The notes below the pieces were generated by a model, which was not told where the DNA came from, searched no databases, and saw only the letters and a list, made by a program, of their open reading frames with translations. The position numbers were made by a program, and so were the translations under genes. Shown one piece after another: positions 44,915 to 53,854 of a stretch of 64,000 nucleotides of DNA; the first letter of the stretch is position 1, and the number at the start of each line of letters is the position of its first letter. The stretch comes from Bin55 sp028819195 (GTDB taxonomy: Bacteria > Pseudomonadota > Gammaproteobacteria > Pseudomonadales > Azotimanducaceae): NCBI GenBank assembly GCA_028819195.1, contig JAPPMF010000015.1, positions 124,001 to 188,000 on the forward strand, in the 5' to 3' direction.

Positions 44915-45809
44915 TATGCCGGCAGGATTTTGGGCTTGGTGGATCGTTATTCTCACAGTCGGTAGTCTAGCCGGCTTGGCATGGATCGTTTGGTCCACCT
45001 ACTTCAGTAAGGATGTTCGAGCTGAAACCGATGCGACCGGTGAACAAGCACCGACGGTTTGGGACGAAAACTTGCGCGAAGGTGGTCGACCTGCACCCAT
45101 GTGGTGGTTTTGGTTGATCCTTGCGCTCCTGGTAATTTCGGTAATTTACCTGATGCTGTATCCAGGGTTAGGTGCATATAGAGGCGCGTTCAACTGGTCG
45201 TCTAGCGGACATCTCAGTGCATCACTAGAAAAGTACGATGCGAGATTTGAAGCCGAAAAAGCGAGTATTCTTGGAATGCCAATCGAAGACATTCAACAAC
45301 GAGAAGACCTTCTGCGAAAAGGCGAAAGTATCTTTGGGAGACACTGTGCAGCGTGTCATGGTCGAGATGCGCTTGGTCAAGCTAATCGATTTCCTAACCT
45401 TAAAGACGAAGAATGGATGTGGGGTGGTTCGCCATTGGAAATCGAGAAAACGATTCGCGGTGGGAGAACCGCGGTCATGGCTGGCTGGGGTGATTCGTTC
45501 AATAGTGATCAACTTGATCAATTAGCCGACTTCATTTTGGAAATGGGTAAAGGTGAAGATGTCAGTGAGCATCCGGTCAGAGGTATCTACAACACGTTTT
45601 GTGTTACGTGTCATTTAGAAGATGGTACGGGTAAGACAGATCTTGGAGCACCCGACCTTACGAACGAGATTTACCTCTATGGCAACGATGTGCTCTCCAT
45701 CAAATACACGATTGTGATGGGACGCGGCGGAGTCATGCCGGGTTTTCATGAGATTCTTGACGATGTCGAAGTTAGACTTCTAGTTGCTTGGATTACTGCC
45801 CCACCATAA
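44895..45809 (+). CDS. ccoP: cbb3 oxidase subunit III, dihaem cytochrome c
   Basis: The 304-residue protein has two N-terminal membrane helices (AWWIVILTVGSLAGLAWIVW and WWFWLILALLVISVIYLML) and two cytochrome c domains with CAACH (about 152) and CVTCH (about 236), each with a downstream methionine (WMWGG/MAGWG and GVMPGF). CcoP accepts electrons from soluble cytochrome c. It is the last gene of ccoNOQP; ccoG, ccoI and ccoS are not in the window. A second ATG four codons in (MISMPAGFW) is an alternative start. Confidence 0.95.
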   Translation: MRFAMISMPAGFWAWWIVILTVGSLAGLAWIVWSTYFSKDVRAETDATGEQAPTVWDENLREGGRPAPMWWFWLILALLVISVIYLMLYPGLGAYRGAFNWSSSGHLSASLEKYDARFEAEKASILGMPIEDIQQREDLLRKGESIFGRHCAACHGRDALGQANRFPNLKDEEWMWGGSPLEIEKTIRGGRTAVMAGWGDSFNSDQLDQLADFILEMGKGEDVSEHPVRGIYNTFCVTCHLEDGTGKTDLGAPDLTNEIYLYGNDVLSIKYTIVMGRGGVMPGFHEILDDVEVRLLVAWITAPP

Positions 45810-45935
45810 TTTTCGCGATCAACAAGTGAGGGTTAGCAAACTCTCTCGGACGGAATCGGTCTTCACGTCGGTCTCGTGTACAAATCAATTTACCTTTATT
45901 ACTCCGGTTCCAAACTACATCGCTTGAAATAATCG

Positions 45936-47276
45936 ATGACGATTCGCGTGAAGCAATTTCAGCAATCAAAGTATCAACGAGATGATCGGAACCATCGATT
46001 TGACCAAGAACTAATCAAAAACACTGGAATCGAAATATTCAGTAAAACACTTTTTGAATCTCTACTGAGTACAGAAGAAACAAAGAATCCACCGATTGGA
46101 TTGAAGAATCTAAGATTGCTAGCGTATGATGAATTAGGTGAAGAACGGGCAACGGTCGCTGGAGTTCTACTATGTACAGACTCTCCTCATAGGTGGTTAC
46201 CTCACGCACGAATCGAAGCAACTTACTATCGAGGTAAAGATCGAGATTCTGCACAGTTGGATTCACAAACTATCGTCGGTCCACTCTACTTGCAAATCAT
46301 CGGCGCGGTGAAATTTATCATCCGAAACATGCAGGTTGCAGCTCGTAAGACACCCGCTCGTGTAGATATGCCTCAATACAGTTCGAAAGCTGTGTTTGAA
46401 GCAGTTGTAAATGCAGTTGTTCACCGGGATTACTCCATCGCGAACGCGCCAATCGGGATTTCCATGTTCAAAGATAAACTTGAAATTGAATCGCCAGGGT
46501 CGCTACCCAAGGGATTAACGACAGAACAAATCGAATCAAGTTCTTCTTGGCGAAACGAAATCATCGCAAATCTGTTTAGACGAATACCCGTCGGTGAACT
46601 TGCAGGTTCTAGCCATCGGACATATTTGATGGAGCATCGAGAATGCGGGGTATCTATTATCAAGAAAGAAACCCAAGAGACGTGTGGCTACCTGCCGAAT
46701 TACGACGTCGAAGGAGGGTCTAAAATAGTCCTGACGATTCCTGCTGCCAAGCTGACTTTGAGTCCATTGACATCTATTGTGACTATCCGTTGCAGAGGAG
46801 AGCCATTGTCGGGAGTGGAGGTCCTAGTGTTGTTCCCAAACAAAACATGGCAAAAAACAGAATCAGACGAAGCTGGAGAGGCAATTTTTGATTTTTACAC
46901 CAGCCATCTACCACTAACCGTATGCGCTGCTGCACATAGGTACTCAGCAGATAGCCATCACGACTGGCTACCTAACCAAGGAGATCTGTTACTTGAGTTG
47001 CAAGAACTCGAAGATGGAGGTTCGGCGATCTTTACAACTTGCAGATGCACTATTCCTGGTCTCAATGGAGTAATCAACCCAAAAAGGGATAAATTTGATC
47101 GATTGTTTTTGTTTGCTGATAACATGACAATCGACGAAGGGAAAAATCAACCAGTGAGTTTTCAGTTGGGAACACCGATCAAACTTACAGACTCTATTGG
47201 AAACACTTTAGCAGTGGCGATAATTGAATTTACTGGTGGCGCGACACTATTGGAATATCGACGACTTGAACTGTGA
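45936..47276 (+). CDS. Schlafen-type regulator remnant with HATPase_c_4 domain, N-terminally truncated
   Basis: The 446-residue product contains the RecG-C/HATPase_c_4 module usual in AlbA_2 (Schlafen) proteins: AVFEAVVNAVVHRDYS (about 150-165), ISMFKDKLEIESPGSLP and NEIIANLFRRI. The AlbA_2 domain that normally precedes it is missing. Directly upstream, in frame, LYYSGSKLHRLK followed by TAA (45930-45932) looks like the end of an AlbA_2 domain, so the current ATG may only mark a fragment. The C-terminal 150 residues are beta-rich (an Ig-like GVEVLVLFPNKTWQKTESD stretch) and unlike the winged helix usually seen. It stands 133 bases before the DUF499 gene. Confidence 0.6.
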   Translation: MTIRVKQFQQSKYQRDDRNHRFDQELIKNTGIEIFSKTLFESLLSTEETKNPPIGLKNLRLLAYDELGEERATVAGVLLCTDSPHRWLPHARIEATYYRGKDRDSAQLDSQTIVGPLYLQIIGAVKFIIRNMQVAARKTPARVDMPQYSSKAVFEAVVNAVVHRDYSIANAPIGISMFKDKLEIESPGSLPKGLTTEQIESSSSWRNEIIANLFRRIPVGELAGSSHRTYLMEHRECGVSIIKKETQETCGYLPNYDVEGGSKIVLTIPAAKLTLSPLTSIVTIRCRGEPLSGVEVLVLFPNKTWQKTESDEAGEAIFDFYTSHLPLTVCAAAHRYSADSHHDWLPNQGDLLLELQELEDGGSAIFTTCRCTIPGLNGVINPKRDKFDRLFLFADNMTIDEGKNQPVSFQLGTPIKLTDSIGNTLAVAIIEFTGGATLLEYRRLEL

Positions 47277-47409
47277 GACCCATGACGACACAAACTAAAC
47301 CGCTTCGCATATTTGTCTTTCACGCACTTAAAATACACATCAACCACCTACCGTGGTTCACAGAAATTTTCACGGAGTGCGCTCCTCATTTCACTGAGTC
47401 GAGGGATTT

Positions 47410-49758
47410 GTGCCTAAGAGTATTTTTGAAACTTGTATACCGCGTGATGACATCCTAGCTGGGACAATATCTGATCAAGAGCTAGCTGCTGACCTAGCGA
47501 AAGTTGTTAAGGGGACAGCTAGTGCTGATTACGGTGATGCGACACAATTTTTTGCAAACACTTATCCAACCATTGGACTTCGTAACCTCCTTACGAGCGT
47601 ATGTCGAAGAGTCAGTGGAATAGGTGGTGAGGCAGCCGCTATCTTTCGACTAGATACTTCTTACGGCGGCGGTAAAACACATGGGTTAATTGCACTTGTG
47701 CATGCGATGCGGGGAAGAGAATGCAAAGATTTAACGAGCATCAATGAATTTGTGGACGTTGATTTATTACCGAAGAATGATGTTCATGTAGCCGCATTTA
47801 CCGGAGAAAACGCAGATCCTGCAAATGGGCGTCCAATGGGATCTGGCAAAGATTCGATTCGCGCGTTTACACCGTGGGGAGAAATCGCTTACGAGCTAGG
47901 TGGTTCGGCTGGCTACGAAACGGTTCGTGAAAGCGACTTACAACGTGTTGCACCAGGATCGGAGACGTTGCAACTACTATTCAACGAAAGGGCCGTTCTA
48001 ATCCTGTTGGACGAATTAGGAGTCTACTTATCAAAGGTTAGCGAAACGCGCAAAGGTAGGGAACAACTAATCCCCTTTTTAAGCTCATTAATTCAAGCTG
48101 TTGAAAATTCTCCAAACAGTGCCTTGGTATACACGCTAGCTATTGACCAAAAGGGGACTTCCGGAGATGCTTATTCAAAAGAAAACGAATTTATCGGCCA
48201 TGAGATGGCTGAATTAGTAAGCATTTCGGGTCGAAAAGCTACGCTGCTTAATCCAACGGAGATTAACGAATACCCACACGTTCTCAAGCGGAGATTCTTT
48301 GCCTCCATAGATTTAAAAGTTGTAGACGATGTGGTCTTAGACTATCAACAACAGTGGCATAAACATCGTGAGGAGTTAGAAAGTCGGACAAGCATTTCTG
48401 AAACTGTTACCAGGTTTCAAGATTGCTACCCGTTTCATCCAGATGTGTTGGACACTCTGACAGACAAAACATTTACGATAAATAACTTTCAACGCATCCG
48501 AGGGATGCTTCGGTTACTCGGACGGACCATAACACAGTTGTGGAAAGACAGGCCAAAGGATGCCCAGGCTATTCATTTGCACCACATTGATCTTGCTGTA
48601 GAGGAGATTAAGAGTGAGTTTATTGTTCGTATGGAACTAAAGGAGTTTGTTCCAGCGATAGCAGCCGACATATCCGGGCCGAAGAGAAATCCAGCGCTAG
48701 CAGAACGTATCGACAAAAATACCCATCAAGACATGCTACCCTATGCAACTTACGTCGCTAGGACGATTTTTATGCACACTGTAGCTTTCAACGAAAACCT
48801 CAAAGGTCTAAGTCCGGAAAGATTGAGGTTTTCTATTCTCAGTTCAAAAGCGGATATCAGTTTTATCGAATCTGCAAGAAAATCGTTTATCGAAGAGTCC
48901 GCATTTTTGGACGACCGTCCTAACTCTCCGATGCGTTTTGTAACTGAACCAAATTTGACTAGACTTATTCAGATTGAAGAACATAATGTAGACCCGAGTT
49001 TCGTGGGCGACCTTTTAAATGACGAAATTAGGTCAACCTTCAAAGGTGCGTCGTTCGAAACAGTGATGTTTCCCGGGGGACCACATGACGTTTCTGACGA
49101 CATCGGTTCCGATAAACCGCGCTTAGTGATCCTCACATTCGACGCTATATCTATTGAAGATGCGGTCGAGAGGTTACCCTCCAAACTAAAGGAAATATTC
49201 GAAAAACGAAGTTCAGAGACGCAAGCACCAAGAAAACTGCGAAATCATATTGTCTTTTTAGTTGCAGAAAAGCAAAGCATCGACGACATGAAACGACGTG
49301 CTCGTCGCAGACTAGCTCTCAATCAACTGAAAGCGCCGGAGCGTATAGGTACTTTTGCAGATCATCAACAGGCAAAGATCCACGAATTGGAGTCTAAATC
49401 GGTGTGCAATCTCACTATTGCTATTCAAACATGTTACCGTCACATGTTTTATCCGTCAAGTGAAAGATTACCAAAAGAGAACTTGTACGTTGCGCACGCT
49501 GTGATCGAATATGCGAAATCTGCCAATACTCCAGGATCGGGTCAAAAGCAGATCGTCCGAACACTTAAGGAGATGAAAAAACTTAGAGAACCCAATGACG
49601 AACCCGATCATCCACGGCGTACACGAGATTTAACCCCTTTGAAACGAGGAGTTATGACAACCTTAGCTTTTAGAAACGAATTCCGGGAGAATCCGACACT
49701 TCCGATGTTGATTGGAGACTCAGTTTTTCATAAAGGTATCAAATTAGGTATCGACTAG
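47410..49758 (+). CDS. DUF499 (BrxC/PglY-like) AAA ATPase, N-terminal part before an in-frame amber codon
   Basis: The 782 codons encode a P-loop ATPase with Walker A GGGKTHG (86-92) and a Walker B-like AVLILLDELGVYL (about 196-208). The opening IPRDDILAGT, ELAADL and VKGTASADY match DUF499 proteins, found with DUF1156 methylases and in BREX as BrxC/PglY. It starts with GTG. The stop TAG at 49756-49758 interrupts the gene: the same frame stays open for another 226 codons that read as the C-terminal part of the family. Either the gene is a recent pseudogene, or the amber is read through, or two polypeptides are made. Confidence 0.8.
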   Translation: MPKSIFETCIPRDDILAGTISDQELAADLAKVVKGTASADYGDATQFFANTYPTIGLRNLLTSVCRRVSGIGGEAAAIFRLDTSYGGGKTHGLIALVHAMRGRECKDLTSINEFVDVDLLPKNDVHVAAFTGENADPANGRPMGSGKDSIRAFTPWGEIAYELGGSAGYETVRESDLQRVAPGSETLQLLFNERAVLILLDELGVYLSKVSETRKGREQLIPFLSSLIQAVENSPNSALVYTLAIDQKGTSGDAYSKENEFIGHEMAELVSISGRKATLLNPTEINEYPHVLKRRFFASIDLKVVDDVVLDYQQQWHKHREELESRTSISETVTRFQDCYPFHPDVLDTLTDKTFTINNFQRIRGMLRLLGRTITQLWKDRPKDAQAIHLHHIDLAVEEIKSEFIVRMELKEFVPAIAADISGPKRNPALAERIDKNTHQDMLPYATYVARTIFMHTVAFNENLKGLSPERLRFSILSSKADISFIESARKSFIEESAFLDDRPNSPMRFVTEPNLTRLIQIEEHNVDPSFVGDLLNDEIRSTFKGASFETVMFPGGPHDVSDDIGSDKPRLVILTFDAISIEDAVERLPSKLKEIFEKRSSETQAPRKLRNHIVFLVAEKQSIDDMKRRARRRLALNQLKAPERIGTFADHQQAKIHELESKSVCNLTIAIQTCYRHMFYPSSERLPKENLYVAHAVIEYAKSANTPGSGQKQIVRTLKEMKKLREPNDEPDHPRRTRDLTPLKRGVMTTLAFRNEFRENPTLPMLIGDSVFHKGIKLGID

Positions 49759-50436
49759 GAGATCTTCATTTATCGTCAGGGCGAGTTTTTATACGGTCCA
49801 GGGGATCCACCCACAACCCTTGAAATCAGCGCCACTGCTGAGGTCATGACGAAAGAATACGCTGTAAAAAACGGAATTTGGCCAAGATCTACCGATATCG
49901 ATCCAGAACGTAAAGACGAGACAAATGATGAAGGTGAAAGCGAAGATGAAGTCGAGGACGATTCACACAAACCGGTGGAGTTGATCGAGGAAGGTCTCTT
50001 GGGTGACGTGTTAGTTAAGATTTGGGAACAAGCTGACTTTAAAAAGATGTCGACTATTCACAAACTTCGTATAAAAGTCTATGAAAGTAATGAACTAGTA
50101 TTCCGACTTCTTAGTGTCATCGGAACAATATCTGATGCTACCAAAGACATTAAGTTAGAAGCTAACTACAGCACTGAAAACGGAGGCGAGCTGCTCCTCG
50201 AGTACCAGGGTCCAGTTGACGAATTTGAATTCGTTCGAGAGTTTTTAGCACCGCAAATGAGATCCGGGAATTTAAGTTTAAATGCTGAAACTACAATCGA
50301 ATTTACACCACCGGTGTCGGTAAGCGGGAGCAAAAAGCAGGACTTGCACTCGAAACTCACACAATTTCAATTAGGTACTGTCGAGGTTCATTTGACAGCG
50401 ATCGGATCTATCGAGTCACCGAAAATCGTCGAATGA
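49759..50436 (+). CDS. DUF499 ATPase, C-terminal part after the amber codon
   Basis: In the frame of the upstream gene, the sequence after TAG continues EIFIYRQGEFLYGPGDPPTT and ISATAEVMTKEYAVKNGIWP, the family-typical lid region, then an acidic linker (DETNDEGESEDEVEDD) and a beta-rich end. The first ATG available for separate translation is at 49846, with no good ribosome binding site, giving 196 residues. The stop overlaps the next gene as ATGA. Together with the N-terminal part the complete protein would be 1008 residues, an ordinary length for the family. Confidence 0.75.
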   Translation, partial: EIFIYRQGEFLYGPGDPPTTLEISATAEVMTKEYAVKNGIWPRSTDIDPERKDETNDEGESEDEVEDDSHKPVELIEEGLLGDVLVKIWEQADFKKMSTIHKLRIKVYESNELVFRLLSVIGTISDATKDIKLEANYSTENGGELLLEYQGPVDEFEFVREFLAPQMRSGNLSLNAETTIEFTPPVSVSGSKKQDLHSKLTQFQLGTVEVHLTAIGSIESPKIVE

Positions 50437-50894
50437 ATTTTTCTATAGTTCGTTCACTACGCTCGAGTAGTGTGAACCCTGAGTTTGAACTTCGCCTAAG
50501 CTATATTTCCACGACAGAGCGGGATATGCAAATTTGGCAACTGAAATGTCCTGCCTCGCCTCACCTCAAAAAGTCTGTCTGTCTTGCGAGTATTGGGCAT
50601 CGTGAATTAGACGTAGTGGAAATCCGAATTAGAAAAGTTTTGTTGGAAAATGGTATCCATCTACCGGCTGGTCAAAATAACAATTCGATCTCTCGAATTC
50701 CTGAAGATCTAGCCCTAAAACTTACATTGCTCTTCAAGGCAATTGCCCCACTTCGAAAAGTACACAACATCAATGCAATCGCAAAGGGTATAGAAGAGAT
50801 GGAGCGGGAAGAAGCAGCGTATTGGATCGGGATGGTTTTGTATCGAACCCATCCTCGGAAGGTGCTTGCAGCTCTACGTACTCTCTTTGTATAG
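50433..50894 (+). CDS. Small protein coupled to the DUF499/DUF1156 operon, unknown
   Basis: The 153-residue protein starts at an ATG that overlaps the DUF499 stop. It has an N-terminal beta part (FELRLSYISTTERDMQIW) and a helical C-terminal half (LALKLTLLFKAIAPL, IEEMEREEAAYWIGMVLYR, HPRKVLAALRTLF). Small proteins of about this size are regularly found at this place in DUF499-DUF1156 cassettes. No catalytic motif is visible. I infer a structural or adaptor subunit. Confidence 0.6.
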   Translation: MNFSIVRSLRSSSVNPEFELRLSYISTTERDMQIWQLKCPASPHLKKSVCLASIGHRELDVVEIRIRKVLLENGIHLPAGQNNNSISRIPEDLALKLTLLFKAIAPLRKVHNINAIAKGIEEMEREEAAYWIGMVLYRTHPRKVLAALRTLFV

Positions 50895-50911
50895 TTAAAC
50901 GCGAAAACACT

Positions 50912-53851
50912 ATGTTAACTCGTCCAAAAGAAGATGCACGATTAATTGAACGGTGGTTGCCCATCGCTGCGTTAAGTGAGGAATGTGATCGTGAACGACG
51001 TTCCATGACAGCATTACCACCAACTTACTACCTTCACGTTTGGTGGGCGAGACGTCCATTGATTCTGTCTCGCGCTGCGATTTTAGCTTCGTTCTTACCC
51101 GAAACAGCAGATCGAGAAAAGTTCATGCATGTCCTGGGAATTCATGGTGATCCAATTGCGACGAGGAAAGCTTTGGATAGAGCTAAGCGTACTGGTGACC
51201 CTCTGTTGAGCTCCAATATCTACGGTTATCAACGCGCTTTTAAGTACACGCCGACAGCGGATGAACACAACTGGATCAATAGTGAAACTACGTTGAACGA
51301 TTTAGATACAGTGGTCGTACTAGATCCCACTGCGGGTGGAGGCAGTATTCCGTTTGAAGCAAATCGATTAGGCACAAACGCGCTAGCAAATGACTTAAAT
51401 CCGGTTGCAACTTTAATTCTGCATGCGACCGTAAATTGGCCTAGAATCAATGGAATCTTAGAGTACTACCAAACTCTCACTAAACGCTTCATGCAACTTG
51501 CCGAAATGAAATACGAGAATGTATTTCCAAAAACGGATTACGAGAACCTAGTAACTTCATATCTTTGGGCAAGGACGATTTCCTGTCCGTTTTGCGATGG
51601 TTTAATACCATTGTCTCCTCACTGGAGGCTCGGTCCAGACGGCATTGGTGTTCGACTCAAACCTAATCTCCAATCTGGTCCTAATTCGTCTGATCGGACT
51701 TGTTCATTTGAAATTGTTCGAAATACTCAAGATCAATCAGGTCGTACGGTTGCGCGAGGTGATGCAATTTGTCCTTTTGACGACTGCGGTCGTGTAATAG
51801 ACGGAGCTGAAGTCAAGAAACAAGCTCAGGCAGGAGAGATGGGCGACCAACTCTATGCGGTCGCTATCAAAAGACCAATCAAAACGACGACCAAGACCGG
51901 AAAGACGAGAGTCAAGTGGGTTCGTGACTATCGCGCACCAAAAATTGAAGACGACAATAGCGCAGAAATTTCAGCGATGTTGCAAAACAAGATTCCAGAG
52001 TGGGAAGCTTTAGATTATGTACCCACTGAAACTTACAATGAAATGTTTTCTGACCGCTCACGAATTTACGGAGTTCGTTACTGGCGAGACCTATTCTCTC
52101 CTCGGCAACTTTTCTGCCACGGAACCAGTGTTGAAATTTTTCGAGAACTCTTGCAGGAAGATCAAGCATCTGGTTCCCTCAGTGAGGTCCAAAAAGCAGC
52201 ATATGGATACCTAGCTATCGCTTTGGATAAGTTTCTGGACTACAACTCACAAAAATGTATCTGGATTTCGCAAAGACAGGTTATTGGACATACTTTCACC
52301 AAGCATGACTTTTCCTTCGCTTGGTCATATGTTGAAATGGCTATACTAACTAAAGGTGGCGATTACGAGTGGGCATTCAAGAACGTTTTAAAGTGTGTTA
52401 GAGAACTGTCTGACCTTCTACAACCTAGAAACGTTGTACTTTCCCACCAAGCGCAAAAACACGATGCGTCAAACAACATTCAGGTTTCTTGTAAATCAGC
52501 TGATCGATTAGATCACGTGGCGTCAGACTCAGTCGACCTTGTAGTAATGGATCCTCCCTACTACGATAACGTTATGTATGCAGAACTCTCGGATTTCTTC
52601 TACGTCTGGTTGAAACGAACCGCGGGATACGTCTACCCTGATTTGTTTCGTCGTACGTTGACGGACAAGGACAACGAAGCGGTTTCAAACCCTATCAGAT
52701 TCAAGGGCGAAAAATCCGTCAAAGAACTCGCAGCAAGGGACTATCAAGAGCGGATGGCCGCGATTTTCGCCGAATGTCGTCGTGTTCTGAAGACTGATGG
52801 GTTGATGACATTGATGTTTAATCATAAGGCAACAGGTGCGTGGGACGCATTAACCTCGGGTTTGATCACAGCAGGATTTCGAATCACAGCTTCATGGCCT
52901 GTAAACTCTGAAGCACCGGGCAGTTTGAATATCAAGAATAAGGCAGCTGCAAGGAGCACTATTTTGCTCGTCTGTCGACCTCGTGCAAATGCTTCACGCG
53001 AGGGAGAAGAACCTGAGTATTGGGAAGATGTGGAATCAAAAATAGAGGACAAAGTTCGTAGCAGAGTAGCCGAATTTCAGACCTCTGGCATTCGAGGTGT
53101 AGATCTGTTCTTAGCATCCTTCGGGCCTGCACTTGAAGAATTTTCAAACCACTGGCCATTGACTAGAGGAACGCCTAGAGATCAACCTAATGCACAACAA
53201 CTCAGGATCCGGGAAGCATTAGGAGACGACGCGTGGGATCCTTATGAAGTTACTCCAGAGGATGCACTCGTGGCTGCAAGGCGCGAGGTCAAACGTTGGC
53301 GCTTAGAGCAGATAACTTCAGGTGACACTGATCTAGATCCTAGCACAGCTTTCTTTGTATTCGCTTGGGATACATTCAGTTCGCCAGTCTTTCCGTTTGA
53401 CGAAGCACTTCAGCTGGCTAGAAGTATGGGGGTAGACTTGGAAGCGGACATCGTTGGTAGACTTGCGACAAAGAGTGGTCCGAACTTGACGCTTCTTGAT
53501 AGCGTTACTAGAGCAGCTAAGGGTTTTCTCGGTTCGGTAACCGGAAATCGAGGGTTGATTGATAGTCTTCATCATGCGGCGAATGTAGCGAGGACGCGTT
53601 CAGTCAGTGCCGCAACTGAACTTCTGTCAGAACATAATCTGCTTCAAAAACCTGATTTCGAAACTGCTCTAGAAGCGGTTCTGGAAGTTCTACCTCCGTC
53701 AAGTCAATTTACAAACGTTGAGCTAGATGGAGATTTAGCTGCTGCTAGTAACGATTTTGAAGCACTGTACAAAATCTGTAGATTTACAAAGGGTGGTGAG
53801 TTTAAAGAGCCGAAACAACTCGATCTATGGCGTGATAACATAAAAGTTTAG
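50912..53851 (+). CDS. DUF1156 domain DNA methyltransferase (PglXI-like)
   Basis: The frame is open from 50822, but the ATG at 50912 is preferred because the DUF1156 opening (LIERWLPIAALSEECDRER) starts just after it and the upstream codons overlap the previous gene. The product has 979 residues: DUF1156 (about 1-80, with HVWWARRPL), a SAM motif LDPTAGGGSIPFEA (about 138-151) and the catalytic DPPYYDN (about 546-552), the latter pointing to N6-adenine methylation. Two CxxC pairs (CPFCDG; CPFDDCG) suggest zinc binding. In type 3 BREX a DUF1156 methylase is the PglX equivalent. It follows the small gene by 17 bases and precedes the helicase by 3. Confidence 0.88.
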   Translation: MLTRPKEDARLIERWLPIAALSEECDRERRSMTALPPTYYLHVWWARRPLILSRAAILASFLPETADREKFMHVLGIHGDPIATRKALDRAKRTGDPLLSSNIYGYQRAFKYTPTADEHNWINSETTLNDLDTVVVLDPTAGGGSIPFEANRLGTNALANDLNPVATLILHATVNWPRINGILEYYQTLTKRFMQLAEMKYENVFPKTDYENLVTSYLWARTISCPFCDGLIPLSPHWRLGPDGIGVRLKPNLQSGPNSSDRTCSFEIVRNTQDQSGRTVARGDAICPFDDCGRVIDGAEVKKQAQAGEMGDQLYAVAIKRPIKTTTKTGKTRVKWVRDYRAPKIEDDNSAEISAMLQNKIPEWEALDYVPTETYNEMFSDRSRIYGVRYWRDLFSPRQLFCHGTSVEIFRELLQEDQASGSLSEVQKAAYGYLAIALDKFLDYNSQKCIWISQRQVIGHTFTKHDFSFAWSYVEMAILTKGGDYEWAFKNVLKCVRELSDLLQPRNVVLSHQAQKHDASNNIQVSCKSADRLDHVASDSVDLVVMDPPYYDNVMYAELSDFFYVWLKRTAGYVYPDLFRRTLTDKDNEAVSNPIRFKGEKSVKELAARDYQERMAAIFAECRRVLKTDGLMTLMFNHKATGAWDALTSGLITAGFRITASWPVNSEAPGSLNIKNKAAARSTILLVCRPRANASREGEEPEYWEDVESKIEDKVRSRVAEFQTSGIRGVDLFLASFGPALEEFSNHWPLTRGTPRDQPNAQQLRIREALGDDAWDPYEVTPEDALVAARREVKRWRLEQITSGDTDLDPSTAFFVFAWDTFSSPVFPFDEALQLARSMGVDLEADIVGRLATKSGPNLTLLDSVTRAAKGFLGSVTGNRGLIDSLHHAANVARTRSVSAATELLSEHNLLQKPDFETALEAVLEVLPPSSQFTNVELDGDLAAASNDFEALYKICRFTKGGEFKEPKQLDLWRDNIKV

Positions 53852-53854
53852 TAA

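Noticed and set aside
47273..47458. 61-codon frame between the HATPase and DUF499 genes, with a TIR-like opening (KPLRIFVFHA)
   Set aside because: The resemblance covers only about ten residues and the rest overlaps the DUF499 start in another frame.
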